In this document: positions 46,461 to 57,884 of the stretch, one piece after another
How positions within the stretch are numbered: the first letter of the stretch is position 1
Layout: every line of letters starts with the position of its first letter
Origin: Phoronis australis
Taxonomy: Eukaryota > Phoronida > Phoronidae
Reading direction: 5' to 3'
NCBI GenBank assembly: GCA_002633005.1
Contig: NMRA01000029.1
Span: forward strand, 964,086-1,028,085
DNA: 64,000 nucleotides
The notes under the pieces: generated by a model
Database searches by the model: none
What the model saw: only the letters and a program-made list of their open reading frames with translations
What the model was told of the DNA's origin: nothing
Program-made: the position numbers and the translations under genes

Positions 46461-46929
46461 CAAATATCAACAAAGTGATGCAGTGTCTCTACTATGTTTT
46501 AAGTGTTTACACTGTTTACTAGTTTAAGCATCATAGCTGGAATCCAAAAATTTTGTTCTGAGAATTGTTTTTGGAACTATGAGTAGCATTTGGAGAACGT
46601 TTGTGGGTTCTATGTTTGATCTTGAACTCGCCCACCTTTATTCTATCCAGTATAAGTATTCTGTTAGGTAATCAACAAGGCATAATTTTCTTAAAGAAAG
46701 GCAACCAGCTTGCTACAGAGATATCACAAATACAAGAAATTCCATAGACTGAATTTCAATCCGATACATCATATCTAGAAATCAACGGATTGCATTCGTA
46801 CCAACATATCTGATGTTCCACGGACTGATTGTTCAGAGGCATTTCATCGAATAAAGACTGCTTGGAACACTGGATCGCATGACCAAGAGAAAGGAAACTC
46901 GTCACAGACAACAAATGTAACACTAGATC

Positions 46930-47262
46930 CAAGGATGACACACCCAACGCGTACATATATGAATGAGGGTAACAGATTATTGTCCCATGATAGAGATTAT
47001 TTATTAAAGTCAAGTAATAAACTTTCAAGAGACTTGGTTTGTTTTTTATGTTCAGGGAAGGGACATCATGCCAAGGATTCCAAATTAAAAGCAAAGGCCA
47101 AGGCTGAAGCCATCTCTGTAGTTGGTTAGTAAAAATTCGCTGAAGGAAACACAGAATTCTCCAATCATGTTGAAATTCAAAGAATGGACGAATCTCCAGA
47201 TTTGTTTGTCAAAACCGGCACTGTTAACGGACAAACCGCGTCAGTAGATCTTCTCTGGTAAT
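46930..47262 (+). pseudogene. Ty3/Gypsy gag zinc-knuckle and protease-start remnant
   Basis: A 64-codon frame contains CFLCSGKGHHAKDSK, a CCHC zinc knuckle whose fourth ligand is Ser instead of Cys. It is followed after a stop by FVKTGTVNGQTASVDLL, resembling the segment just before an aspartic-protease active site. It lies downstream of the integrase remnant, the reverse of the order within one element, so two elements or a rearrangement must be involved. Confidence 0.6.
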
Positions 47263-47360
47263 ACTAGAATAAAATTAATTAAGCAAACTGGTTCCTATAC
47301 ACCAGCAGATATGACTAAACATGTGGCACCTCTTGCGTCCGTTAATGTAAATTAGCCACT

Positions 47361-47640
47361 CTATTGCTGTAAAATTCTCACATCTCTAACCCTCCCATCA
47401 CCCCCTCTGCTTACACCCCTTACACTCCCGTCACCCCCCAATCACATCTTTAACCCTCCTATCACCCCCTCCACTATCTATCATCACCCTTCTGTCCCTC
47501 CCTCAACTTGCATCCATAATCCTCATAACCCTAACCTTCCAATGTCACTGCTTAACCATTAATTAGCTGACCCAACTCCCCCACATCTTATTCCCATCCG
47601 TATCACTCATCCTGCCCTATACCCAACCCACCAACGTCAT
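47361..47640. repeat. C/T-rich low-complexity tract (CACCCCC and AACCCTC repeats)
   Basis: Irregular repetition of CCTCCCATCACCCCCTC-like words over about 280 bp. It is non-coding, and the other strand is G-rich. Confidence 0.7.
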
Positions 47641-48381
47641 TTAGAGCGATGATGGGCCAACTCAAAGAATCATTGCAAGGACAATTAGGTTTCAGTACTT
47701 TTGCCTAATGCTCAAGAGTTTCAGTATTTCAATTCTCTGGAGATAGAAATGTGACATTGATAGTGGAGAAAAACACTTTATTCTAAACACGCAACTAATA
47801 TTTTCTATTTTCCATAACAGTGACAAGTGACCAAAGTGCTTACCAGTAAGTCAAGGTAGTAAAAAATCAAGGGTGGACATTAAACCCATTTGGCCGAACA
47901 TGGATGTCAACCACAACAACTACAGTGTATGATTTATAAAAGACATTTCAGAATAAGATATTTATATTTTAGACTCTTGTTCTGCAGGAACGAGTGACAG
48001 GAAAACGGTATTCAACGACGAAGAATAATATCTCCTAAAGCTAAGAGAACGCTAAATAAGTCCAATTACGTAAGTTTTTGGTTCCTATTCAGTATTTTGT
48101 TGTATTCTCATAATATTCTGACTGGAACCATAATTGTCTCATACATTTCACAAAAGTGTTTTAAACTTGCAGTGTCTGACTTTCACTGATCACTTACTTA
48201 AAAATATTGATCTTCACAACAAATTCTTCAGAACTTATTTAAAATTTTAGCTAATTTGCTACTTTCACAGAAATAAAATATAAATTCGTCCTACTTGTGA
48301 ACACTTTTATCAATTTCTACAAGCGTTTCCTCCTTTCAAGTAGTATTGTGAAGCACTGAAAAAGGGCAACAACCAATACAT

Positions 48382-50281
48382 TTGCTTTTTTATGAATTAC
48401 AAAAACAAAACTACAAATATAATATTACTAAGTCCGAAAAAGATGCCCTTACAAATCTCACTAAAAACAAAGAAATCATAATTAAACCAGCTGATAAAGG
48501 ATCAGCAGTTGTTATAATGGACAAGCAGAAATATATTGACGAGGCTCTCCGACAACTTAATGACACAGCATACTACAAATTTTTGGGTAATAACCCCAAC
48601 ACAAAACATATCAGTCTTATAACTAAAACTATTTTGAATGCTTTCCATTTAGGTCACATTGACAAAGACACCAAAAACTACCTCATTCATAATGATGCTC
48701 AACCAAGTCGCTTTTATCTCCTTCCAAAAATCCACAAAGAAGGTAATCCTGGATGCCCAATTATAGCCAGCAACAACTGCCCTACAGAAAAAATTTCTCA
48801 GTTTGCCGACTACCATCTTCAGCAATTTGTCCCCACTCTTCCTTCATATATTAAAGATATGAATCATTTTCTTAATATAATTAAAAACATCAGTGATTTA
48901 CCTAAAAATGCCCTTCTTGTAACTCTTGATGTTAAAAGCTTATACACAAATATTCCTCAACATGAAGGCATAGAAGCCTGTACCAAGTTTCGTAGTCAAC
49001 GTAATAATCCTAATGTACCTACATCATTTATTCGCTCTCTTCTTGAACATGTACTTACCATGAATCATTTTACCTTTAATAATAATCACCATCTCCAAAT
49101 ATTAGGCACAGCTATGGGGACTAGGGTTGCTCCTACTTTTGCCAACCTTTTTATGGGAAATCTTGAAAACAGCTTCACCAAATCCTGCTCCAAAAAACTC
49201 CTTCTCTGGCTAAGATACATTGATGACATTTTTATGATGTGGATCCATGGCCCACAAAAATTAGATGTATTTTTAGAAAATATTAACAAATTTCACCCTA
49301 CTATAAAGTTCACTCATGACATTTCCCAAAATAAAGTCTCACTTCTATATGTAACAGTCATCCTTAATAATGAAAAACTAGAAACTGACTTATTCTGTAA
49401 AGAAACTGACAAACACCAGTATCTGTCATATCACTCGTATCATCCCTTTCATTGCAAGAAAAGCCTTCCATATAGCCTTGCCCTAAGAATTCGACGCATT
49501 TGTTCAGAAGAAACTTCCTTTAATAACCGTTTAAAAGAATTAAAGTACTATTTAATTCAACGTCATTCCCCCTTACATCTTATACACAAACAGTTTGACA
49601 AAGTCCGTTCAATTACACGAAACGAATCTTTAAGAGCTAAAACTAAAGGCAATACTACTAATAGAATACCATTCATAACTATGTTCAATCCATGTTTAAA
49701 CAGAATTAGCCACGTCTTCAGAAAACATCTTTCCACGCTGTATATTTCCCCTCAAATGAAAAACCTATTTCCTCATCCACCTATAATTTCTTGGAGAAAA
49801 TGTAAAAATCTAATTGTTAAAGCTAATATCGACAATATACACCAAACTGACAAACCTATCTGCAACACACAATGTAACAAAACTAGGTGTAAAATGTGTA
49901 ACTTTATCAACGATAGCACTTTTTTTCAGTCTTCCCAAACCAATGAAAACTTTGAAATAAAACATTATTCTGATTGCACCACCAACAATATTATTTACCT
50001 TATAACTTGTAAAAAATGTTCTATCCAATATGTAGGACAAACTCAACATAATCTACAAACTCGGTTTCGTAATCATAGATTGAACATAATACATAAAAAC
50101 ATTTCTGATACTATAGGTAATCATTTCAATTCCAAAAACCATAATATTCAAGATCTTTCTGTACAAATAATAGAAAAACTCAAAACACCCCAGTACCCCT
50201 CACAGACTCAAAAGAGAACAGTATTGGATAGACAAGCTCAATACAATAGAACCTCATGGATTGAACATAAAAACTTCTTAA
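48382..50281 (+). mobile_element. Penelope-like element ORF: reverse transcriptase plus GIY-YIG endonuclease (frameshifted near its end)
   Basis: One open frame begins at 48382. RT motifs: Asp183 in DVKSLYTNIP (motif A), AMGTRVAPTFANLFMG from 244 (motif B) and YIDDIF at 279-284 (motif C). KPADKGSAVVIM lies near residue 37. A Cys cluster (CNTQCNKTRCKMC) precedes a GIY-YIG nuclease: IIYLITC from 537, YVGQT at 550-554, the Arg of TRFRNHR at 561 and GNHFNSKNH downstream. The expected family C-terminus (KREQYWIDKLNT...PHGLN) is in the next frame, ending with TAA at 50279-50281. A one-base indel near 50180-50215 has therefore shifted the frame, and the open frame running on to 50595 is an artefact. 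Roughly 620-640 residues remain. The N-terminal part of the family ORF and the terminal repeats were not found. Confidence 0.9.
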
Positions 50282-50595
50282 AATATGTCATTGAATTTTT
50301 TACTCAAAAATGTATCATATTCATTACACCATATCTTATATGTCAATTGTCATATAGTGTTTTATTTTACTTTATTTCTGTTTTTGTTGACAGAGGAAGT
50401 TATTACATCCGAAAATTTCCAATTTCAGTTGATCCATTTTTGTTGTTTTATTTACAGATTTATATTCTTTTTTTAAACAAATATAACAACCCTTTACTCT
50501 CTATTGTTTTATCGTTTTACAGCAGACTGCTGATAATTCGGAATCGGTTAAGCCAGATTTTCACTTATATTGGATGTATTCCTATGAAAGCGTGA

Positions 50596-51894
50596 GCATT
50601 TACTCCTTAGTGGTAAGTCAAATTACAGCATCGGATAAAGTTGTGCAGTCCAATCAAATTTGCCTTTATTGATTTTAAGTCAGCAATGGTAACATTCCTT
50701 TAAAAGAGATGTATGTATATGTTACTTATCCCATTCTGTTTTACTTGACGCTCTGTTTTTATTTGAATCAGTGAGTGTAACAGCTGCTGAACATGTCTCA
50801 GAAGTTCATCACAAGTCAAGGCTTCGCAGCACTGGCTGGAGCATCAAACAGATATTACGTCGGACGTTTTGTTTGAGTAGGCTTGTGAACGTACGGTCGA
50901 GATTCATAAAAGGATTAACTCGAACCAGTGTTCAGTCTATCGTCGCACCGAAAGCTATTAGCACCGGTCTGTAACAATCTGCGCCCACCCACACATGGGG
51001 AAAATGCGACAAACTTCAGGTCATGTGATGTGGCCAACAGGTGGCGTGCAGACCAAACATAAAATGTTTGTGGTAGGTAATTAACAAGTTAAGATACAAA
51101 ACACTTGAAACAATTCCAAAAATCATAACTGGAATGTCACCAAATGACAAGAAAAGACCACTTGCGTATTCCACCTGATCTCAAAAACTACTTTTCGTGT
51201 GCATCATCACAATTAGAATCACTTTAGTATATTAAGAGTTGTTGAACTAGAAAGTGCCATTCATACAAGAGGATTAAGTTTCCCTTCGTTGATCTTGTGA
51301 TATGGCTGCAAAAGAGAAAATTGATATGTTGTCTGTCACAGACACAGAATTAAGCTACTCTTCAACAACAGCAACATAAACTCGAAGACGAAGTTCACCC
51401 AACAGGTGTTCTTGATGCAATTTGGGCTCTTAAGGAGTAAAGTATCAAAATAAGTCGCAAGATGAGATTTCCTTATTATTCGACAACGTTCCATCTCTTC
51501 AACGCTTAACGGTGCCAGAGGTGGTAACTGTAGGCAATGCTCTAAATGTTCTCATCAGCAATCGAAGAAAAGTAACACGTGTCAGTGCCATTGCTGAAAG
51601 ATTAATTACGACTCTCTGGTGACTACACGACCAGTCGGAGAAAGACACCCTCCAAACTCCTCGCAATGGCTACGGAAGTGGTCATGGGAAAAGGTTACCC
51701 AATAGCTGCTTTAAACATTAGTTTTGCAGAGTGGAAATTCTGTGAAATAATCTCAGATTGGAATGCTACACTCCCGTTTGATGATAACATGACAATTGCG
51801 GGTCTAGAAGACTTCTATCCACTGCAGTGGCATTATTGGCCCCAATATACAACCCTTAAGGTGGGATGTGGGTAGGGAGGGTTCTCTCAGTGTT
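50596..51894. other. Between Penelope-like element and transposase remnant; nothing identified
   Basis: Short open frames at 50771-50974 and 51666-51875 match no family I know. The second could be a decayed N-terminal part of the transposase remnant that follows, but I see no diagnostic motif. Confidence 0.4.
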
Positions 51895-52420
51895 AGTGTG
51901 AGATATGATAATTGAAAGAAATGGGGTAGAACTTCACAAAATGGTATTGTAGCTATTATGGACTACGTGGCTTTGAGCAACTATTGCCAGGCATGCGAAG
52001 TGGAACCAAAGCCAGACAACCCAGAATATATAGACTGGTGGCCAGCTCACCAGGCCAACCATCAGAAAACTGTGGACTGTAGCTCAGCAGCCATGGAGGC
52101 ACAGGCTACTGTGATAATGTTTGGCCGACCCATCGATTTGCATAGCTTTTAGTATTCACCTGTTTTGTGCGATGGGGATCCAAAAACTATGGCCACCTCG
52201 GACAGATCAAACTTGTTCCCTGTAAAAATGGCACAGTACACAAATCACGTCAGCAAGCAAACGACCCTGCACACTCTTTGGTAATCCAATCAGCGGTAAA
52301 GGAAAACTTATGGAAAAAGTCATAAAAAGCTCACAAATTATTATCGTCATGCTGTAAAAGGCAATGCGGGTGAGAACAGCTGTGTCGGCAACACTTTTTC
52401 AATTTTCCATTCAGGTTGTG
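51895..52420 (+). pseudogene. Mutator-like transposase domain remnant
   Basis: A frame through 51940-52152 reads MDYVALSNYCQACEVEPKP, a Trp- and His-containing spacer, and AMEAQATVIMFGRPIDLH. This follows the pattern seen in a widespread invertebrate Mutator-like transposase domain, in which VVLSNFC..CE is followed by MEVEAA..LF.RS...HN. After a stop at 52150 a LCDGDPKT segment (family: DGDSKT) continues out of frame. KLTNYYRHAVKGNAG follows near 52335-52372 (family: KLTNYYG.A.R...G). At least four frame breaks make it a dead copy. The YqaJ remnant starts a few hundred bases downstream on the same strand. Confidence 0.65.
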
Positions 52421-52669
52421 GGGTGCAGGGATGAAATGGGTACCTGCCCAATATGCTATCTAGTTTCAAATGTTCTGCTACTTATTTTACAATTATACTG
52501 AGTTATCAGTTTGAAATTTTTTCTAAACAAAATACTTTTTTTTAAAGGCGGCTAATATTGACACTAAAAGAAAGCAGGAAAGCAGAGGAAGTAGGCCAAG
52601 GCACAGCTGTGGCACGATGGACACCAGTAGTGTCACAGGGCTCCCAACGTTAGCATTGGGCTCTTTGAC

Positions 52670-53390
52670 CAATAGGTGATACCTTCCCAAGTTTCGCAAG
52701 TATTGACTGAAAGTAAGCCATTCAGTACACCTCATTTGGTACATGGTCGAAAGTATGAAAGGATAGCTGTACAGAAGTTTCAAGAGGTAAACAATAGAGA
52801 ACATTTTGTTGTCCAAGGGCTCTGCTCAACTGTTTGCTTATTATGTACTGAGATTTAACACAGGTTTAAAGGAAATTTCACGATCAGAAAAAAGTAACCA
52901 CTCTTATTTTTGATGAATCAACTGTAGAGTGAATTTTTTGTCTCGATGGATGAAGTTAAAAAATCGTTAAGCAAGTTGCACAAAGTTTTGTGCCACAGAT
53001 GGCAATTTAAATCAATAAACAATATTTTGTAGGTAACTACCTTCACACGTATTTTTTGTAACCGTCTTCCTAATGGGAATACAACAAGGTTGTTAAACAA
53101 TGCAGCTTGGCAATCGACGCAGATCGTCCCCATCTCACGCTAACTCCCGATGGATTGATTAATGCTGGCACTGATGTCATGACGAAATGTCCATACAGTG
53201 GCTGCAACGATTCTATTTCCCCTACAAAGAAGTTTCCATTACTGACACGGAATACAAGTGGACTTTACATCAAAAGGTTACAAAGATATTTTGACCAGGT
53301 GCAGATGGACGACAAAAAGAAATTTCGTAAATTTATTGCATGAACGTTTGTGGACTTCCTTGTGATAAATGCCCCATATGAGAGTGAATA
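52670..53390 (+). pseudogene. YqaJ-type exonuclease domain remnant, split
   Basis: 52676-52858 encodes an N-terminal segment, HLVHGRKYERIAVQKFQEV (family: YG...E..A...F). 53095-53340 continues with IDADRPHLTLTPDGLINAG and MTKCPYSG (family: ID...P.LGASPDG and IE-KCPYS), then YFDQVQM (family: YYYQVQ.QM). The catalytic Glu before Lys in the usual EIKCP block is Thr here. The two halves are separated by about 235 bp with stops, which may be an intron or an insertion. After 53343 the frame is lost. YqaJ/lambda-exonuclease-type domains are 5'-3' nucleases found in viral and transposon recombination systems; here it most likely belonged to the same element as the transposase upstream. Confidence 0.65.
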
Positions 53391-53924
53391 TCGCGAGTTG
53401 CCGTTATTGTTGCGCAAGCTAAACATCTTTTGTTAAACTTACTTTTGTTGTGTATTTTGGTTACAGTGGACATGAAGAACAGGCCATCCAAGGAGAAGAC
53501 TAAATGTCGTATGACCCACTTGGAAGAGAGGTTGAAGCAAGATGGCATCAGGAACACCAAAATCGCTCATATTCCAATGTAGAAAATCAAGAAAATTTCG
53601 GCTTAAAAATTTTGGTGGACAAATTTTTGAGACTGTCCCAAACTGGGTGTGACTGCTGACCGTCTTTTGTTTACTACCTCTGTTCATGTATTGGCTTAGA
53701 GCGCCACCAGTGAGTGCTATGGTGTGCATTCAACTCTGTGACAGCATAGCTGAACAATAGCTGAATGGCCTGCAACTATTTCTGCAACAGCACAATAAAT
53801 GTGGGTCTGAGCAATGGATCGAACTGACACTATGCCGAAGTGAATTCTGATCCTTGGAAGAAGCCACGTACATAGACTCCACGCCTATATGTTGCGCGTC
53901 AACTTAGACTTGACTTCATTGGAC

Positions 53925-54320
53925 CTGGTTGTCAAGCTCCATGGTTTTTAACGGAATGACCACCAGGTTAGTTTGCAAGCAGTTCCATGTAGTATCCAGT
54001 TTCCGGCCAGACGTAGTCATTCTGCACGTTTGTGGGAATGACTCATCCACGGACAAACCACACCACGGACAAACCACACCACGTATACAGGTGTCTTGTT
54101 CGGTTAGCTTCCTATCTGAAAAAGGACTACAGCTGTCGTCATGTTGTCTGTGCCTGGATGGGTATAATGACAAGGCAGATGACCTCAACCACCGTTGGAA
54201 ATCGACCTCAACGTGAAATTCTGGATCCACAAGCACTTTAACGGTAGCAGGAAACTGATGCACTGAGACCAGGTACACCTGAATGACCAGGGACAATACC
54301 ACCTTTACAAGTCATTTAAG
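53925..54320 (+). pseudogene. SGNH/GDSL-hydrolase domain remnant (element-associated type)
   Basis: A segment near 54010 reads FRPDVVILHVCGNDSSTDKP, corresponding to the GGND block of SGNH hydrolases with Cys for the first Gly of the usual GGND. In another frame at 54205-54315 are FWIHKHFNGSRKL and DQVHLNDQGQYHLYKSF, which hold the D..H catalytic block. Frameshifts and a stop at 54276 break it, and a 16-bp direct duplication (CACGGACAAACCACAC) lies inside. Such domains occur in ORF1 of CR1-like LINEs and in other invertebrate repeats; which source applies here is unknown. Confidence 0.6.
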
Positions 54321-55310
54321 AGCGCCATTGTTCATTGCCTTCATTTGGCAAACAATCAGACAGAACCCAGACTAGTTCTGTTGGGGGTCTTCAGAAAGAT
54401 TAGCATTTCTGTAGATCAGCAACAAGTTTCTTGTAATTAAAGCGTATAGCGCCAAGTGCAAACGTGCATTCTTTAGTTGCTGCAGCAAAAAAACATATTT
54501 TTTAAAATTTTTTCCAAATTCGTAAACAGCGCAATATTGCGTGATACAGTACACATTTCAATTTTTATAGACCGGGTTTTTTAAATACAAAACAAGACTA
54601 TTTATCCACACTCTGAATTTGTAGAATATGCGCAGCAGCGTTTTAGGACTTTCGCATTTGATTCACTTGTACGTATTTAGTAGCAAAGTGCCCAGCATTG
54701 CACGATATTAATTTTCGTTAAACCATTTTCTTTAATATGTGTCAAGAACTTGTTGAACTCCATTAAGGACAGAGGTGAATATCACACCATAGTAATGCAG
54801 GAGCACCCAGACATAAATGAATACTGGCATATACATAATGTAAATACCTGGAAGAATGCAATGAAAAAGGACTTAACGCTGTATCTTTGGTAGGTTTGGG
54901 GTTAGCAAAATTTTGTGTCAATGCTTGTGTTGGCTGTGGAATTTAACACATTTAGAATAAATGAGCAATTTGATTTTATTGTACTTAATAGACTACTATT
55001 AGAGTATCTATTTCAATTGTATTTGGTGCATTTGTATGTTTTCACGAAAGATGCCAAAACACGGAATCCAAAGTTTCCTTGATATTATAATACCTTGGTT
55101 AGCATGTAGACTAAAAAAATGCTGATTTTTTAATGTATTTTTGCCTGTTTAACTTATGTGCCAAATTTCAGGTTAATATCTTATCTTATCTATGACCCAA
55201 CTGGATGACTGAAAACATTCATCGTATTATCATATCCAGCTATGGACGTGATGTCCGAGGATCTGTTCGTCAACATTAACTAACAGCAAGGAAAATAGCA
55301 CGATATCGCA
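54321..55310. other. No gene identified
   Basis: A single 50-codon stretch near 54741-54888 (LLNSIKDRGEYHTIVMQEHP at its start) looks protein-like, but I cannot place it. The remainder is AT-rich. Confidence 0.4.
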
Positions 55311-55314
55311 ATCA

Positions 55315-55505
55315 CCTGAGGTTCACTCTACGGTGCCTGAAGGAGAAGGTTACTCCAGACCTAGAAGTCTCAGACTAAAATCCAATGTGAAAGGTCATGG
55401 CGCCATCAAAGTTTTAAGGAAGGCAGAAAGACAGTTAATCAATGAACGGGTAAAGCAGATTAATTTCCGTTTGGACATTTTGAAACCACAAGTCACGTGA
55501 CAACT
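55315..55505 (+). pseudogene. Short coding-like remnant, probably of a mobile element
   Basis: An open stretch reads VPEGEGYSRPRSLRLKSN followed by KVLRKAERQLINERVKQIN, rich in Lys/Arg with helical periodicity, ending at TGA 55499. The AERQL..ER.KQIN pattern resembles N-terminal segments I associate with invertebrate retroelement or recombinase ORFs, but I cannot name the family. No start codon is evident. Confidence 0.3.
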
Positions 55506-55782
55506 CAGTGGCCTGATGAGAGGAGGACGCAACGTAGCCATCTCCACGTACCGTAAGTCCAGTAGTAGATTTACTGATTCTTATATTATATTATAGAAAA
55601 ATATGCAGTTATCAAGATCAAACGAAGGGAGTGTTTAAAAGCAAGAACCTTCTGAATATCATAGGACAATGCCAGTCACCTTGGAAATGCAAGGCAGAAA
55701 GACAAGAGAAAGAAACCTACCATGATGGGAGACAAAGGCCAATGGTGTCTCATGGTTCAATGGTTGAGTTGGAAATGACATT

Positions 55783-55903
55783 AACAAGACAGGTGAACTC
55801 ATGGAGCTGTATTCTATACTCTGTATCGAACTGTGCTGGAAGCAACTGGATCAGCTTTGTCCCATATCGAGTAGATTAAGTATTAAGCCTTTTCGCTGAC
55901 CTC
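55783..55903 (+). repeat. Direct repeat copy 1 (partner at 57063-57177)
   Basis: AACTCATGGAGCTGTATTCT through GCTGGAAGCAACTGGATCA and CTTTTCGCTGACC matches 57063-57177 with scattered substitutions. Copy 2 forms the out-of-place C-terminus of the Crypton-like frame, so this unit probably marks the border of another element. Confidence 0.7.
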
Positions 55904-56470
55904 TAGTGGTGGTAAGAAGAACATAAAGATGACTGACAACTGATGGTGTGAGTATCTCCTAACCTTGAAACTGAACAAGACGCATGATGTGCTCCTGAAC
56001 ACCAACCATAGGAAACATCAGAGCAACCAGTAATATATTCAATCAACTGTATACCACGTAGCGTTGGAAACACACTGCAGAGCATTTTTGCATTTCTGAG
56101 TGTGTAAGTTGACATTGAGCTCCTTATCCCATATGTGTTGAATAAGTTGAGTGCAATACGGCCATGTGATATTGTTTTCAGTATTGCAATCCCCGGACTA
56201 CTTTTAACAGTGCCTTCTATACTCACAGATGGAAAGTAGGTCAATGTTGACTCAACTTCCTTAACCGGGTCTATCGTCAAACTTCCCCAAAATTTTACAG
56301 TAATAAAGTCACAACAGTATATAAATAACATGCAATCAGGTCATAAACAGAACATCTGCTATAAAATTATTAATTATATAACACCCTTGCCTCAGTTTTA
56401 TTAGCTTGATTATAATGTCTGCCACTCCGATGCTGTAACTACAGAAGCCTCGTCGCCACAAAAATACAAA

Positions 56471-57178
56471 ATGAGTTTCAATTTGGGAAAGCTCAATTTA
56501 CAATACGATGATCCTGAAATCCAGGAATTGATCGAACTGGAAGAACAAGAGGTGCAACTGGAGAATCAACAAGAGAAACTTCAAGTGATGGTAAGCGAAG
56601 TAAAAGAGATCAACAGAAAAAAGTTCAACATTGTAAAGAAAACTGTAAGTGCAACCAATAGATTTCATGCTGGTTGGCTAAGTGAAAACAATGAAATTAG
56701 AAAGTTGTTGGACATATCTCCCCATGAGCTAGACACCCTCATAGTGGGCTTTCTTATAGTATTGGCGAAGCCTGATGGATCAGCATACGAGCCGGACACA
56801 CTGACATCTTATTACAGGGCCACTGACAGACATTTGAAAGAAATTGGCTACCTAGTCACAATCATGGCAGACAACCCAACTATATTCAGACTTTCAAAAG
56901 ACATGCTTTTTGCTCGTCGGCGTGACTTTAAACAAGGAAGAGGAAATCAAAGAAACGGAGCAGACGTCCTCGCAGATGATGAGGAAGAGCTTTTGTGGGA
57001 TACAGGTCAACTTGGCAAACATTCACTGCAAGCACTCCTCAACACTCTATGGTTCCCTAATACCAAACTGACAGTCAAACTCATGGAGCTGTGTTCTGTA
57101 CTAAGTATCCAACTTTGCTGGAAGCAACTGAATCAACTTTGTCTTACATTCAGTAGATTAATCAAGGCTTTTCACTGA
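56471..57178 (+). pseudogene. N-terminal part of a Crypton-type (DUF3504/KIAA1958-like) protein
   Basis: The frame begins with ATG at 56471 and is open for 235 codons. Residues 15-60 form an acidic coiled segment. From about 100 the text ANDGS-type blocks read LAKPDGSAYEPDTLTSYYRA, then DRHLKEIGY, and LADDEEELLWDTGQLGKHS at about 166-184. These blocks match the conserved region preceding the tyrosine recombinase in Crypton elements and in domesticated relatives (KIAA1958, QRICH1, ZMYM2-4). After LLNTLWFPNTK (about 197) the sequence switches to the direct-repeat unit shared with 55783-55903. The recombinase catalytic domain (R...HxxR...Y) is absent. It is probably a truncated element copy, although the open frame leaves room for a domesticated gene fragment. 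Confidence 0.7.
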
Positions 57179-57441
57179 CCGTATCTCTATGATGGGCCGT
57201 TGGGGGAAAGGGTCCCGGAAAAATACGAACGTAATTATGTATACTACGCTGTTATTTATGCAGTTATATTTACACCGTTAATTACGCCGTAAAATTATGA
57301 GCATAATTTGACTCTTTAAGGTGAAAATTATGCCCATAATTTACTTTTAACTTTTAGCCAATGCCGCTTGGTTTTACAACTCACTGTCGTGCGCACTAAT
57401 ACTTCTTTACTGACGGGTTAGGTGCCTACGAGCGCTAAATC

Positions 57442-57554
57442 ATGGCGGATCAAACTGCTGCTGCAATGTCAGTAATTGTGCAAGAAAGAGCTTCCCAGTA
57501 ACAGTCCAGTGAGACAGTGTTCTCCAGTGCAGCACCTGCCACTTTCAGGCACTC
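57442..57554 (+). pseudogene. Candidate 5' exon upstream of the UIM-HECT fragment
   Basis: ATG at 57442 opens MADQTAAAMSVIVQERASQ before TAA. Downstream frames stay open to a good donor, CACTC|gtaagt at 57555. Another frame gives QCSTCHFQAL, joining in phase to the acidic exon at 57837. Either the gene has decayed here or the exon is mis-read. Low confidence. Confidence 0.25.
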
Positions 57555-57836
57555 GTAAGTTTGTCATTTGAACAATTCTATATGTGTATCTAAAAACAAA
57601 CTAGTCCACATGGCATTCAGCCCTTGGCTTAGTTACATGTAGGCCTACTGCCCGGGGGTCACTCATATTGACAAGGTGCCCGGTCAGGCGTGTACCAAAA
57701 TTGCAGATAGGCAGTACTTTGTCAGCAAGTTTTGTGAAACAGGGACGGGGTCCAATACGCCCCTAATCAGGAACTGACTATTTACCTGAGAAGCATTGTT
57801 TATAGTCTAGCCATTGTGCATTATTCTTTTCACCAG

Positions 57837-57884
57837 GTTGCAGATGATGAGCTGCTGGATCTGTCAGATTCAGATACTCCAACG
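57837..57884 (+). pseudogene. 48-nt acidic exon, copy 1 of a duplicated exon module
   Basis: Bounded by ttcaccag and gtatga. In phase 0 it encodes VADDELLDLSDSDTPT. With flanking intron (57780-58010) it is duplicated at 58123-58370. A 48-nt phase-neutral exon can be duplicated without disturbing the frame. It may belong to the HECT-type gene that follows. Confidence 0.4.

Noticed and set aside
50521-50560. CTGATAA...GAATC near the Penelope 3' end as a possible hammerhead ribozyme core
   Set aside because: The core needs CTGANGA followed by a stem and GAAA; the second element and stems are not present.
50282-50595. C-terminal ~105 residues of the long Penelope open frame (hydrophobic, membrane-like)
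   Set aside because: They lie after the frameshift, outside the true family C-terminus, and translate AT-rich non-coding DNA, which looks hydrophobic by composition.
55903-56331. 142-codon minus-strand open frame
   Set aside because: Low-complexity mix of residues with no family resemblance, opposite to the neighbouring element remnants.
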